From: Orientia tsutsugamushi str. Boryong
GTDB taxonomy: Bacteria; Pseudomonadota; Alphaproteobacteria; Rickettsiales; Rickettsiaceae
DNA: 64,000 nt
NCBI RefSeq assembly: GCF_000063545.1
Contig: NC_009488.1
Location: 682,001 to 746,000 of the forward strand
Direction: 5' to 3'
The notes beneath the pieces were generated by a model. The model was not told where the DNA came from and did not search any database. It saw only the letters and a list, made by a program, of their open reading frames with translations. This document shows positions 20,947-30,063 of the stretch, one piece after another. How positions within the stretch are numbered: position 1 is the first letter of the stretch; each line of letters begins with the position of its first letter. The position numbers and the translations under genes were made by a program.

Positions 20947-22683
20947 ATGCGTACAAAAGATGAAAATTATAGAATAGCAGTAAAAAAATTATGTGAGAAA
21001 TTTAAGGCATATACCTATGAAATAAACCAAGTTCAGCATTATGAATCTGTTGATTATACAGATTCATACAAAGAAGAACATAGTGTAAATATACCTGGCA
21101 TTGCTTCTTTTGCTCAAGCCTTGAAGGGTTATCAACTGCTTATTGATTGTTATCTATTTCTGTCTGATAATACCTGTTTGGAACTTGAAGAAATAAGCTA
21201 TCATATTAATGAGATGTTTAAGCACAGACTTTATATTGATTTAGCTGATGGATTCGATCGTAAGTATTACAAGAATCTATTAAGTAAAAGAATGGATGAT
21301 ATAGAAAATAAAAAAGCAGCTTACATAGCTCATGTTGAGCGAGCAGTATTCAGTAGAGAAGATGGCACCATTGTTGATGGCAAACATGCTACTATTGTAA
21401 AGTATTCTAAAGATGATAATGGATATTATAAAATAATTTATAATGCTGGTTACGGAGTTAGGAAGGCTAATATGGCTCTTCAAGATAAAGAGGAATTATT
21501 AAAAGTTGCAAAAATTACTGATTATAAAAACAAGACACTGAATGCATATTACAGCGGAATTAAGTATTATATACCTGAAGATATCTTCTCTACAGAAGAA
21601 ATAGAAGAATTAATAACTGCAGAGTTATACGATCGTGCGCTACAAAGTTCATTTAATAACCCAAGTGCTGCTAGTACAAAATTAGTAACACAGCAATTAT
21701 ATGGTAATTGTACTACCAGATGTATTAGAGAAGCAGTACGAGATAATATTGATGAAGCAGTATTTAGAGACTTATACTGCTTTATTACATTAGTTCCATA
21801 TTCAAGTAAGTTGAAAATGTTGGAAAAACTAATAGATAAACCATTAGCAATTGGAATGCCAATTTTAGAAGAATGCAAAAAATCACTTACTCCAAATGAA
21901 AGATTTTTTAGTGAGTTACAATATAAAGTTAATAATATTTTGAGCATTAGCTCAGATGCATCTGTTAAAAATTTACAGCTTATAAAACTTCTAGACACAA
22001 CTCACCCATTAATGTTACTAGACGATGGCTATCAATTTCTAGCTGATGTTATTGCTATGAAGCTTATTGATGCTGATATTATACAAAAGAATGTAGATAA
22101 ATCACAAGCAGAAGTAGTATATAGTACTGACCTCTACTTAAATTTTGGCAATTTATATGATCAAGGATATAACTTTATTACTAAAAAATGTTTAATTAAT
22201 GAGATAACAACCATGATTTTGTCATCTGATATTGCAAATCAATGTATGAGTGTAGAAAATATCAAGTATATAGTTAGAAAGCTGTTTTTTCCAGTAATTC
22301 AAGATAATGATTTATATTTAACTAAACCATTACTTTTGCCTATTAAGGAAAGATTATTGCAATGTATTGCAGACTATAACAGTAAATTTACATCAGATGC
22401 TTTAATGTTAAGTGAAGATTTAAATCAAGTTCTTAATTCTTGGCGTAATGCTTGTCTACAAGATTCAAAAATTGCTTCGATTATTAAAGCGCAAATAATT
22501 GGTGGAGATGCTGCACCGATAAATGTATTTGAACATTCTATAAAAAAAGAAAAAGTAATTTTAGAAACAAATGTGATAAAAAAAGGATATGTAAAGGAGG
22601 CCAAGCATGCGTTAGATTTAAATAGTAAGAAAGATCAATTAATACTAAGAGGCAGAAATAAAAAATATACTATAAGCAGATGA
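20947..22683 (+). CDS. Large protein of unknown family (578 aa), paralog 1
   Basis: I do not recognise the family. It is a clear paralog of the protein at 27675-29579. Both share an N-terminal block (EINQVQHYESVDY / EINLVHHFESVDR; VNIPG / INVPG), a central block YGNCTTRCIREAVRDN with FITLVPYSSKLKMLE, a block around YNFITKKCL, and a C-terminal NACLQDSKIASIIKAQI. No signal peptide or membrane segment is evident and the protein is hydrophilic and mostly helical, so probably soluble. Cys255 in the GNC motif lies before a helix, reminiscent of cysteine-protease nucleophiles, but no matching His/Asp pattern is established. The frame is intact although neighbours are decayed, which argues for selection or recent arrival. 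It could be a secreted host-interaction protein; that is a guess. Confidence 0.7.
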   Translation: MRTKDENYRIAVKKLCEKFKAYTYEINQVQHYESVDYTDSYKEEHSVNIPGIASFAQALKGYQLLIDCYLFLSDNTCLELEEISYHINEMFKHRLYIDLADGFDRKYYKNLLSKRMDDIENKKAAYIAHVERAVFSREDGTIVDGKHATIVKYSKDDNGYYKIIYNAGYGVRKANMALQDKEELLKVAKITDYKNKTLNAYYSGIKYYIPEDIFSTEEIEELITAELYDRALQSSFNNPSAASTKLVTQQLYGNCTTRCIREAVRDNIDEAVFRDLYCFITLVPYSSKLKMLEKLIDKPLAIGMPILEECKKSLTPNERFFSELQYKVNNILSISSDASVKNLQLIKLLDTTHPLMLLDDGYQFLADVIAMKLIDADIIQKNVDKSQAEVVYSTDLYLNFGNLYDQGYNFITKKCLINEITTMILSSDIANQCMSVENIKYIVRKLFFPVIQDNDLYLTKPLLLPIKERLLQCIADYNSKFTSDALMLSEDLNQVLNSWRNACLQDSKIASIIKAQIIGGDAAPINVFEHSIKKEKVILETNVIKKGYVKEAKHALDLNSKKDQLILRGRNKKYTISR

Positions 22684-22776
22684 GATGTAACGATCTTTTG
22701 TTGCAAACATTTGCAATTAACCTTAAATTTATCAAAAAATACATTATCGCTACTGTCACAGTAGATTATATTTACC

Positions 22777-22857
22777 TCATAGCATAAATTGCTGATACAT
22801 CTTAGCCATAAACTTGCTTACCATTAATATAGAAGTTCCAACTCCACCAGTATTTAT
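22777..22857 (-). pseudogene. traU internal fragment (27 codons)
   Basis: On the minus strand it reads NTGGVGTSILMVSKFMAKMY, matching TraU residues at about 9630-9690 (GGVGTSVLMVSKFMARMH). It stops at TGA 22779-22777 and is cut on its other side by the MITE at 22858. A relic of another transfer cluster. Confidence 0.75.
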
Positions 22858-23233
22858 AACGCCAGATTAGGATAAGGGAAAGCATGAAAAGCATAATGAA
22901 AAAGGCCTACAAGAGATAATATACAATTAAATTATGCGATATATTTAAATATAATTTCAATTAATAACGGTTTATTTATTGCTCATATTTTTACAAGTAT
23001 TAGTTCGTAATACTATACTTAATAACTTAAACATTGACCATTGTAATACTTGTATATTATCTCTTTCTAAGCGTTTCTTATTCTAAATTTGCATTTGCAG
23101 ACATGCGAGCAATAAATAAACCGTTATTAATTGAAATTATATTTAAATATATCGCATAATTTAATTGTATATTATCTCTTGTAGGCCTTTTTCATTATGC
23201 TTTTCATGCTTTCCCTTATCCTAATCTGGCGTT
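22858..23233. repeat. IS982-related MITE with near-perfect 125-bp inverted arms (376 bp)
   Basis: Both ends read AACGCCAGATTAGGATAAGG inward and remain near-identical for about 125 bp, as far as TTTATTTATTGCTC. The centre differs on the two sides and is in the opposite orientation to MITE copy 1 at 4439. The arms are more alike than in the other copies. Confidence 0.8.
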
Positions 23234-23490
23234 TATAATACATTTTTTCATGTTGGGTTATTCCTTTTTTATTTAAATTTTCTTTTTAACTCAACATCAT
23301 CTCTTTGTATACCTTTTATTCACTACCTTTCATATTTTCCTTATCCTAAATTGGCGTTACTAGACATCGCTCTCCCATTAATTTCTTTGTTCATATCATT
23401 GCTTCTCTTGCTACTTATTCTATCTCCAAACTTAATCCCTATCTTATCTCCTCTTCTTCCTATTCTAACTCCTTATCCTAAATTGGCGTT
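23234..23490. mobile_element. Two IS982 ends joined in abnormal orientation
   Basis: 23234-23358 is the first 120 bp or so of IS982 in reverse (transposase start codon region CATTTTTTCATGTTGGG, ending AAATTGGCGTT). 23359-23490 is the last 130 bp in forward orientation, ending TTATCCTAAATTGGCGTT. The transposase body is missing. Both therefore present a right-type end facing the same way. Confidence 0.75.
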
Positions 23491-23493
23491 AAC

Positions 23494-23950
23494 ATGGCAA
23501 ATCTTATGCAGCAAAAAATTACTCTCCAACAAAAAAAGGCTAAGCTAATCATGGATGAGGTTAACCTCAAAATCAAAGAACGTAAAATGCGTACTCGACG
23601 TCTTATCGAAATGGGTGGACTAGTCGCTAAGGCTAAGCTTGATCACTTATCAGCAAACACTTTATTTGGTGCGATTGGTTTCACTAAAAGAAACTTTAAC
23701 ACAACATCCAAATGTTCAGAATCATTGGACTACAATCGGTAAAGATATTTTTGATAAAGAACAGCAAAATAAAGCTGCTGTGATTTTAAAATTTTCCTCT
23801 GAACCAGACGAAAACACTAAGCACCACATTCGCCTTCATGGCTTAAAATGGAACAGTTTTCGTCAAGAATGGTGCGGCAATGTTAAGGACATTGAGGCCT
23901 TAAAGAATTGCCTTCTCAATGTTCAGTGCAAACTAGAGCTTGTATCTTAG
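23494..23950 (+). pseudogene. Ti-type conjugal transfer protein TraD (small), frameshifted
   Basis: This small protein, unrelated to F-type TraD, accompanies Ti-type relaxases. The first frame (23494-23742) is basic and helical: LMQQKITLQQKKAKLIMDEV, RRLIEMGGLVAKAKLD. Near 23665 the reading moves to another frame (23639-23950): LFGAIGF/ LVSLKETL then WTTIGKDIFDKEQQNKAAVI and WNSFRQEWCGNVKDIEALKN. The start codon lies 4 bp after an IS982 end, so the native promoter is gone. A second C-terminal copy is at 49915-50178. Confidence 0.65.
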
Positions 23951-24052
23951 TTTTTAAATACTTATATGAACTAAACAGAACTTGATAATATAGCTAATAT
24001 AATTTATAAATCAGAAGTGTAATACAATATTTATTAACAACAAGGGTGATTT

Positions 24053-24598
24053 ATGTATAGTACTAATTTTTATCAAGCTGAATCTAGTAGCGAAAGTTCG
24101 ATAAATATAGCGCAGCTAGCTACAACTTTTACATTAAAAAAAGAAGGCAATAATACTTTAATCTTGATTGGATGGAGTAATATTGAATATGCCAATATTA
24201 TTCAACAAGTAAAATTGAATTGTAATAGAGAAAAAGAATCAGTTAGTTATCGTTATGTAGATAGTGATAGTAGTTATATAGCAATAGAATATCATGAGTA
24301 CGCTGTACAAACATGCAATACATTATACGCAGTAGAAAACTTTAATTATGACCAACTTATGTCTGTAGTATTAAAGTATGATCATGAACCTCTTAATTAT
24401 CAAAGACAAAAGTCATTAGATAATAAGGATTTAACCATTGCATGTAATGATTTGAGTGAAAATCTACTAGAGCAATTAGATACATTCACTGATGACGATA
24501 GACTTGCCTATTATAGTGATAATATTCGTGTTCATAATCAGGATCAATTTAGAGATTTTGTAGGTAATATACTATTAATTGATGATCCAGAACGATAA
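24053..24598 (+). CDS. Hypothetical acidic protein (181 aa)
   Basis: Frame with leader AAGGGTG 7 bp before ATG. No signal peptide or membrane segment; acidic, with a C-terminal part rich in Asp (FTDDDRLAYYSD, LLIDDPER). I recognise no family. It lies between a Ti-type traD fragment and a convergent SpoT-like gene, so it is likely RAGE cargo. The frame is undamaged. Confidence 0.5.
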   Translation: MYSTNFYQAESSSESSINIAQLATTFTLKKEGNNTLILIGWSNIEYANIIQQVKLNCNREKESVSYRYVDSDSSYIAIEYHEYAVQTCNTLYAVENFNYDQLMSVVLKYDHEPLNYQRQKSLDNKDLTIACNDLSENLLEQLDTFTDDDRLAYYSDNIRVHNQDQFRDFVGNILLIDDPER

Positions 24599-24665
24599 TA
24601 TATCTATGCCAAGCAGCTATACTCCATTGTGAAAGTAGAAATATATGTAATGCTATGTATGCTAG

Positions 24666-25259
24666 TTAGAAAAAGTTTGTATTCCAACTAGCATAAAGCT
24701 CACAGTATTTATTTAGCTCTATGGCAATTTCTGGTAATTTAAGATATTCAGCAAGAGGTATAAATTCTTGCTGAGTTTCAATAACGATTTTTTGTCTTTT
24801 TTCATAAGGTTTTATGTGTATGGTTTGAATATTATGTAGTCGATCGAAAAGCTTAATTAATAATAGTTCTGTTTTATTTTGGCTATAAAATGTTTGAATC
24901 ATTTCTCTAGAACTGATTTTTTTATTATCCTTAATTCTGGTGAGGTCTGAAACCTGTTCTGCAATATTATTACCAAATTCTTGACTTATTATTTCTTTGG
25001 TTAGTGTTGTGTCTTCGAGTGTATCATGTAGTATTGCTGTAATAATTGTATCAGTTTCAAAGCTGTAGTCTGATACCATATAAGCTACTTCTAATGGATG
25101 CATATAATATGGCTCTCCTGTATCTCGAAGTTGTTTGTCATGATATTTTTTAGCGTAAAGTATTGCTCTTTCAACTTTATCAAGATCAATTTTAGTATTA
25201 AATCTTACGTTGGTTTCAAACAGCTTATTTAGTAAGCTCTCGCTATAAAAGTCTATCAT
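24666..25259 (-). CDS. SpoT/RelA-like HD hydrolase, stand-alone, copy 1
   Basis: The protein corresponds to the (p)ppGpp hydrolase domain only: His in GEPYYMHPLEVAYMVSD, the HD pair in AILHDTLEDTTL, and Asp in LLLIKLFDRLHNIQT, the metal-binding HD residues of SpoT. No synthetase, TGS or ACT domain follows, giving 197 aa against 700 or so for full SpoT. I prefer ATG 25259 (MIDFYSESLL) because GGAGATGG lies just upstream; a longer reading to 25331 is possible. It follows a histidine-kinase gene on the same strand, an order repeated at 47092-48788. Expected reaction: removal of pyrophosphate from (p)ppGpp; a related nucleotide is possible. Confidence 0.8.
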   Translation of the reverse strand: MIDFYSESLLNKLFETNVRFNTKIDLDKVERAILYAKKYHDKQLRDTGEPYYMHPLEVAYMVSDYSFETDTIITAILHDTLEDTTLTKEIISQEFGNNIAEQVSDLTRIKDNKKISSREMIQTFYSQNKTELLLIKLFDRLHNIQTIHIKPYEKRQKIVIETQQEFIPLAEYLKLPEIAIELNKYCELYASWNTNFF

Positions 25260-25393
25260 TTTCCATCTCCAAATAATCTTTAATAAATTATACCATAATT
25301 TAAACTTTTTATATGCTTCAATCTCAGACAAAGTCTAGGAAAGAAGCAAATCAAATTGTAAAATTTTTAATCATTAAAATGTGTTATTTTTGA

Positions 25394-26983
25394 TTAAAAA
25401 AATTGTACTGGAATATTGCAAGTAATGGTTGTAAACTTGCCTTTCTCACTTTCTATTTCCATTTCTCCATTAAGTTGATTAATAAGGTAATTTACAAACC
25501 ATAATCCTGATTCTAACATTTGTGGATAGTCTCGTACCAACTCAAAATCAGCTAATTTAGCTTTTATATCTCCTAATTTTTCTTTTGAAATACTGCTTCC
25601 TTTATCGTGTATTCTAAATTGTAGTATGTTATCGCTTTTTATATAATTTTTTACAGTAAACAAATGAACTGTAATTATAACCTTGCAGCTGTGATTAAAT
25701 CTAATGACTCCTCCTATTAATTGACTTAATATAGCTTGTAAGTGATCACTATTTCCAATCACAATATCCTTCATTTTGTACTGAAAATTGTAATTGATTT
25801 TTATATCTTTCTCTTTTGCAATGTCTTAAGTCTCATGACAGCATCCTTTACTAGCTTTTGTATGCTAAATTTTTTTAAACATAAATTTTCATTCTCAATT
25901 TCGCTTCTAAGCGTGTAAACTACATCATTACAGTACTCTTGGAGATTTACTGCTCGATTTAATATTGTTTCCAGCTTATCTTTATTTTTTGAATCACTTA
26001 ACATGATCTCGCTTGCTAGCCTTACAATTTCACTAGTTGCAATATTAAATCTATATTTGATATTCTGTATCAGATTCACACAATATTCTTTCAATGATTC
26101 AGCTACCTCGACCTGATACTTAGCTTTTCTTAACTTTGTTATTATCTCTATATATTCATCGATATTCTCCCTTTCTCCATTCACTAGCGTAATTGGTATT
26201 GGAGGAATTTGTACCATCCATTGGTTTTTCATAACATTCGCCAAAAGAAGAGTTAAAACTAGTTATTGGCACTTCAAATGCAAAAGTTATGTAATTATTT
26301 TCCTCTTTTGCTCTTAGCCTTCCTTTTAGCTGATGTATAAGATGTTTAATAAATGCTAATCCTTCTCCTAGTTCTTGATATGTTACCAAATTCAAATTCT
26401 CTAGTTCGGAATTTATTCTTTCTAATTTTTCTTTAGAAGGGCTTAGTACTATGTTTTGTACTGTAAATTGTAATATTTCTGAATACTGATTGATGTTAAT
26501 AGTAATCTTGCTATGCTTACTACTATTTATAATAGCACTACCAATTAACTGACTTATTACTGCTTTTATTCTAAAACTATCTCCAATCAGAACCGTCTTT
26601 ATGTCATTTTGAACATTTAGCTTTATATTCTCATTTTCAAAATGTTTCCTCATTCTGATAACGGTATTATTTATTAGCAATTCTATGTTAAATGTTTCAA
26701 TCCTTACATTTGTTGATGCTATGTATTGTCTAAATAAAAAAATCATTCCATTTAGAGAAGTTATTATATTTACTTTTTTTCTGTCGTAGTTATTTACTAT
26801 TAGCCTAAAATATTGTATCCACTCTATGCAATTTATGCTTACTTGCTCAGATTCCTCTAGCTGGCAGTATAGTTTTTGCATTTCAGAATCTATCTGTTTT
26901 ATTGTTGTGCTATTAATTCCTTCTGTAGATAATTTTTCAGTTAATTTATTGATTTTATTTTGACCTTCGTATTCTATAGGCAT
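25394..26983 (-). pseudogene. Histidine-kinase-like protein with two HATPase domains, frameshifted (copy 1)
   Basis: Minus strand, starting 26983. Piece 1 (to 26156) has a helical lead and a HATPase_c-like domain: N-box-like FRIKAVISQLIGSAI, degenerate G1 (NIVLSPSKEKL) and G2-like GEGLAFIKHLI. Piece 2 (26244-25801) is a coiled, HisKA-like linker (NIKYRFNIATSEIVRLASE) without an obvious phospho-His motif. Piece 3 (25774-25394) is a second HATPase: HLQAILSQLIGGVI, HDKGSSISKEKL, ESGLWFVNYL. The joins near 26200 and 25790 are single frameshifts; the second restores as KEKDIKINYNFQYK. G1 boxes have lost the DxGxG pattern, so ATP binding is doubtful even if repaired. No membrane segment or receiver domain is seen. 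Confidence 0.65.
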
Positions 26984-27022
26984 AGAATTACACTGCTGTT
27001 TTAAGTGTTAAAATAGTTATGC

Positions 27023-27170
27023 TAGAGATTAAAAAGATAAATTTAGTTGTTTATATGCTTTTAATCTCTATCGGAATATTATCTAAATCTTGAATCTCAG
27101 ATAACATCAGGTATACAGTATCATTTCATTTTTTGTCAGTACATGACTTTTTGTCATAATTATGAAAATT
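27023..27170. repeat. Hairpin plus 93-bp repeat, copy 1
   Basis: 27023-27073 has arms TAGAGATTAAAA / TTTTAATCTCTA. 27078-27170 is almost identical to 29798-29890 (core CAGGTATACAGTATCATTTC, then TTTTTGTCAGTACATGAC). Here it is followed by the palindrome ATTATGAAAA-TT-TTTTCATAAT. It lies upstream of the kinase gene and, divergently, of the 634-aa gene, so a regulatory or RNA role is possible. Confidence 0.5.
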
Positions 27171-27337
27171 TTTTCATAATATTACACATTGATGCGAAAT
27201 TATCGCATTGTTATTTACACCGAAAAAAGCAAAATCTCATTCAAAATGAGATATGCAATTTATCTCTGTATAAAAAGACTTTGATAATTTAGTATATTAA
27301 CTGAAAAAGTTCTGGACTTATCTTCTTTGCTCTTAAT

Positions 27338-27532
27338 TTAAACATCAGGTTCAAACACATCTTTAAAACGACCTACAATATCCAAAATATAAAAATCAAG
27401 GGCTGTATTAACTAAGTCAAGATCTTTTTTCTCTATAGAATTAAAGTCTTCTTTTATTTCAAGCTGCCCTTGAGCCAATAGTACTTGTTTGATAGTTACT
27501 TTTCTTTGTTTCGGATTAATGCAATGATAATT
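27338..27532 (-). pseudogene. Unidentified coding remnant (C-terminal, 64 codons)
   Basis: The minus strand is open from 27532 to a TAA at 27340-27338 and reads PKQRKVTIKQVLLAQGQLEI and later LDFYILDIVGRFKDVFEPDV. Codon usage looks protein-like, but there is no start codon and no recognised family. Probably the end of a lost RAGE gene. Confidence 0.35.
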
Positions 27533-27674
27533 TCAAAATATAACAATGTTGTTAAAAGTTATTGATTGTTATTGATAACAGTATATAATTTTACTAGTGA
27601 TTATTCATTTAACATATAATAACCGATATTACAGTGTTAACTATTTAGATTATTAATTTTAAGGGTGAAGTATT

Positions 27675-29579
27675 ATGTATGAAGATATACCTGAAACGGA
27701 TATAAATAAATTATATGATGAGTTTATCAATCATAGTTATGAAATAAATTTAGTACACCATTTTGAATCTGTTGATAGATCAAATAATCATGATAATATA
27801 AATGTACCAGGTAGTACGAGTGAAATAGCGTTATCTGGATATATAAATCTAATTAACTGTTATAAAGCTTTATTTAATAAAGATTGTATAGAACTTAAGA
27901 ATATTACTTATCATCTTGAACAAATGTTAAAAAGTAAATTTTATATAGAGCTTTTAAGAGATAAATATGCATTTTTTACAAAATTATGTAACGGTGAATG
28001 CGTTTATGATGATTTTGGAATTCTTTTTGCAAATATGGAACAAAATGATGATACATATACTTATGCAAAAAAGATGGCTGACAGAGGGATGCAATGGATT
28101 CAAACTGTAGAAATAATAAAAAAATCACGTGATTTAGATCATAGAGGAGAAACTTATATAGACTTTAGTACTGTTAGTACTGTTAGTACTGTTAGTACTG
28201 TTAGTACTGTTAATGCTGTTGATAATGTTGACAATTTAAGTCATTTGAATATCGCAAAGTATTATCGTGATAATAATACAAACGTCAATTATGGAGTCTT
28301 ATATAACCCAGACAACACAGTAATGTCTAATCATTATCGTATTGCTACATCAAAAAGCACAAATGACTATGATGAACTTAAGAAAATAGATGAACTTAAG
28401 AAAAGAGAATGTCTTACTAAGGATCAAGTAGTTTTTACAGGAATACACTATATGATTAGTGGTTCGGTAACTGATGATATAAGACAAAAAAAAATGTTTT
28501 ATTTCACTGATTCTTCTGAACTAATGCTATTAGAGCCTACCCCAGTCAATAAAATACCAGTAATTAATCCTCGTTATAGTAATTGTTCAACACGAACTGT
28601 TAGAGAGGTATTGAGAGATAATCTTCCTGATCAAATATTTAGAGAGTTATATGATTTTATTACTTTAGTTCCATATTCCAGTAAATTAGAAATGTTAGAA
28701 AGTGTTATAGGTGGGCTGTCATCATCAAATATAAAACATTCTACTGAACTTCCTACTTTAGGATCACTTACTGCAGATGAAGTTAAGGAAAATTTTCTTA
28801 GCATATTTCAATTTAAGGTAAACAATATTTTAGGAATTAAGCCTACAGTTCCAATTCATGACTTACACTTAATTGAATTGACACGCTATCTATATGTTAA
28901 TGCACCATTAGTATTATACAGTGAAGGACTAAAATTTTTAGCAGAATCTAAAGCTATATATTTGATCAATGCAGGTGTTATAAAAGCAAATTCTGATCAA
29001 TCTCAAGCAATGATAGATACAATGTTATCAAATTTTCTTATACCAGAACAGTTTGTTGTAAAATATGGTGGCTACTATACTACTGGATATAATCTTATTA
29101 CTAAAAAATGTTTGCTTATGGATGTATTTATAAACGAATCGCTGTTAGATACAACACCTATAGATGCAAATAACCAATCTAATACTAAAACAAATTGGGA
29201 CTCTATAAATGCAGAAGATAAAAAATATATAGTGCAGAAACTATTTTCTAGTACACTGAAAGATTCTGACTTTTATTTAAATAAAAAAATACTTTTCGTT
29301 ATTAAGGAAGTATTACTTCAATCTGCTGAACATACTCTTAAAGATGATTTCTTAGATAATTCTCCATTACCTTTAGATATTAAAGATGAAATTGTTAATT
29401 CCTGCCGCAGATCTTGTCTTCAAAATCATAAAATAGATTTACCTGTCAGAGCTCAAATAGCTGGAGATAATTACTCTTCGAAAAACGCATTGAAGAATTT
29501 AAAGTTGGGCATAGAAACTGAGATAATACCGAAAGGACATGTTGCAAAAATAAAGAGTGAGTTAGAGTCAGAACTTTGA
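27675..29579 (+). CDS. Large protein of unknown family (634 aa), paralog 2
   Basis: Paralog of the 578-aa protein at 20947-22683, with the same block order. The central motif is RYSNCSTRTVREVLRDNLPD with Cys304, followed by FITLVPYSSKLEMLE. It is longer mainly through an insert near residues 165-185 made of nine-base repeats (TVS units) and through a 15-bp duplication (DELKKIDELKKRE). Both repeats keep the frame, so length can vary without loss. No signal peptide or membrane segment. ATG is preceded by AAGGGTG, the same leader type as at 24053. Family and function unknown; intact frame among decayed genes. A host-directed role is conceivable but unsupported. Confidence 0.7.
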   Translation: MYEDIPETDINKLYDEFINHSYEINLVHHFESVDRSNNHDNINVPGSTSEIALSGYINLINCYKALFNKDCIELKNITYHLEQMLKSKFYIELLRDKYAFFTKLCNGECVYDDFGILFANMEQNDDTYTYAKKMADRGMQWIQTVEIIKKSRDLDHRGETYIDFSTVSTVSTVSTVSTVNAVDNVDNLSHLNIAKYYRDNNTNVNYGVLYNPDNTVMSNHYRIATSKSTNDYDELKKIDELKKRECLTKDQVVFTGIHYMISGSVTDDIRQKKMFYFTDSSELMLLEPTPVNKIPVINPRYSNCSTRTVREVLRDNLPDQIFRELYDFITLVPYSSKLEMLESVIGGLSSSNIKHSTELPTLGSLTADEVKENFLSIFQFKVNNILGIKPTVPIHDLHLIELTRYLYVNAPLVLYSEGLKFLAESKAIYLINAGVIKANSDQSQAMIDTMLSNFLIPEQFVVKYGGYYTTGYNLITKKCLLMDVFINESLLDTTPIDANNQSNTKTNWDSINAEDKKYIVQKLFSSTLKDSDFYLNKKILFVIKEVLLQSAEHTLKDDFLDNSPLPLDIKDEIVNSCRRSCLQNHKIDLPVRAQIAGDNYSSKNALKNLKLGIETEIIPKGHVAKIKSELESEL

Positions 29580-30063
29580 CAAAAATATTAAGAAATTGCT
29601 TTTAAAATTTTAATTGCACATTAGGTACAAAATTTAAGCTATATGGAATGGAGAATTTTTTTGTTTATTGTTATTCTTATCACTAATAATCATAGCATTA
29701 CTTTTGCTGTTTGAAGTAGTGATTAAAGAGTAGCTAGAGATTCATTTATACCTTTAATAGCAGATTCTGAAGTTTTAATGAAATAACCTCTAGCTAAATA
29801 TTATCTAAATCTTGAATCTCGGATAACATCAGGTATACAGTATCATTTCATTTTTTGTCAGTACATGACTTTTTGTCATAATTATGAAAGATTTTTTCAT
29901 CTTTTTTAAAATAGATGCGAAATTATCACATTGTATCTTTAGCTTCAAAAACATCATTCAAAAAAGATTTATAAAAAAAGCTCTGCAGCAGTTATTATTA
30001 CTGGCTTTAAGGCTTATTTTCTACTATAATTCATAGTAGAGATTTAATTAATCAAAAATTCTT
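29580..30063. other. Intergenic with hairpin and repeat copy 2
   Basis: 29731-29797 forms an imperfect hairpin (TAGCTAGAGATTCATT / AATGAAATAACCTCTAGCTA). 29798-29890 repeats 27078-27170 almost exactly. The following ATGCGAAATTATC is also shared with 27194. The repeat thus precedes dam here and the kinase / 634-aa pair there. Confidence 0.55.
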
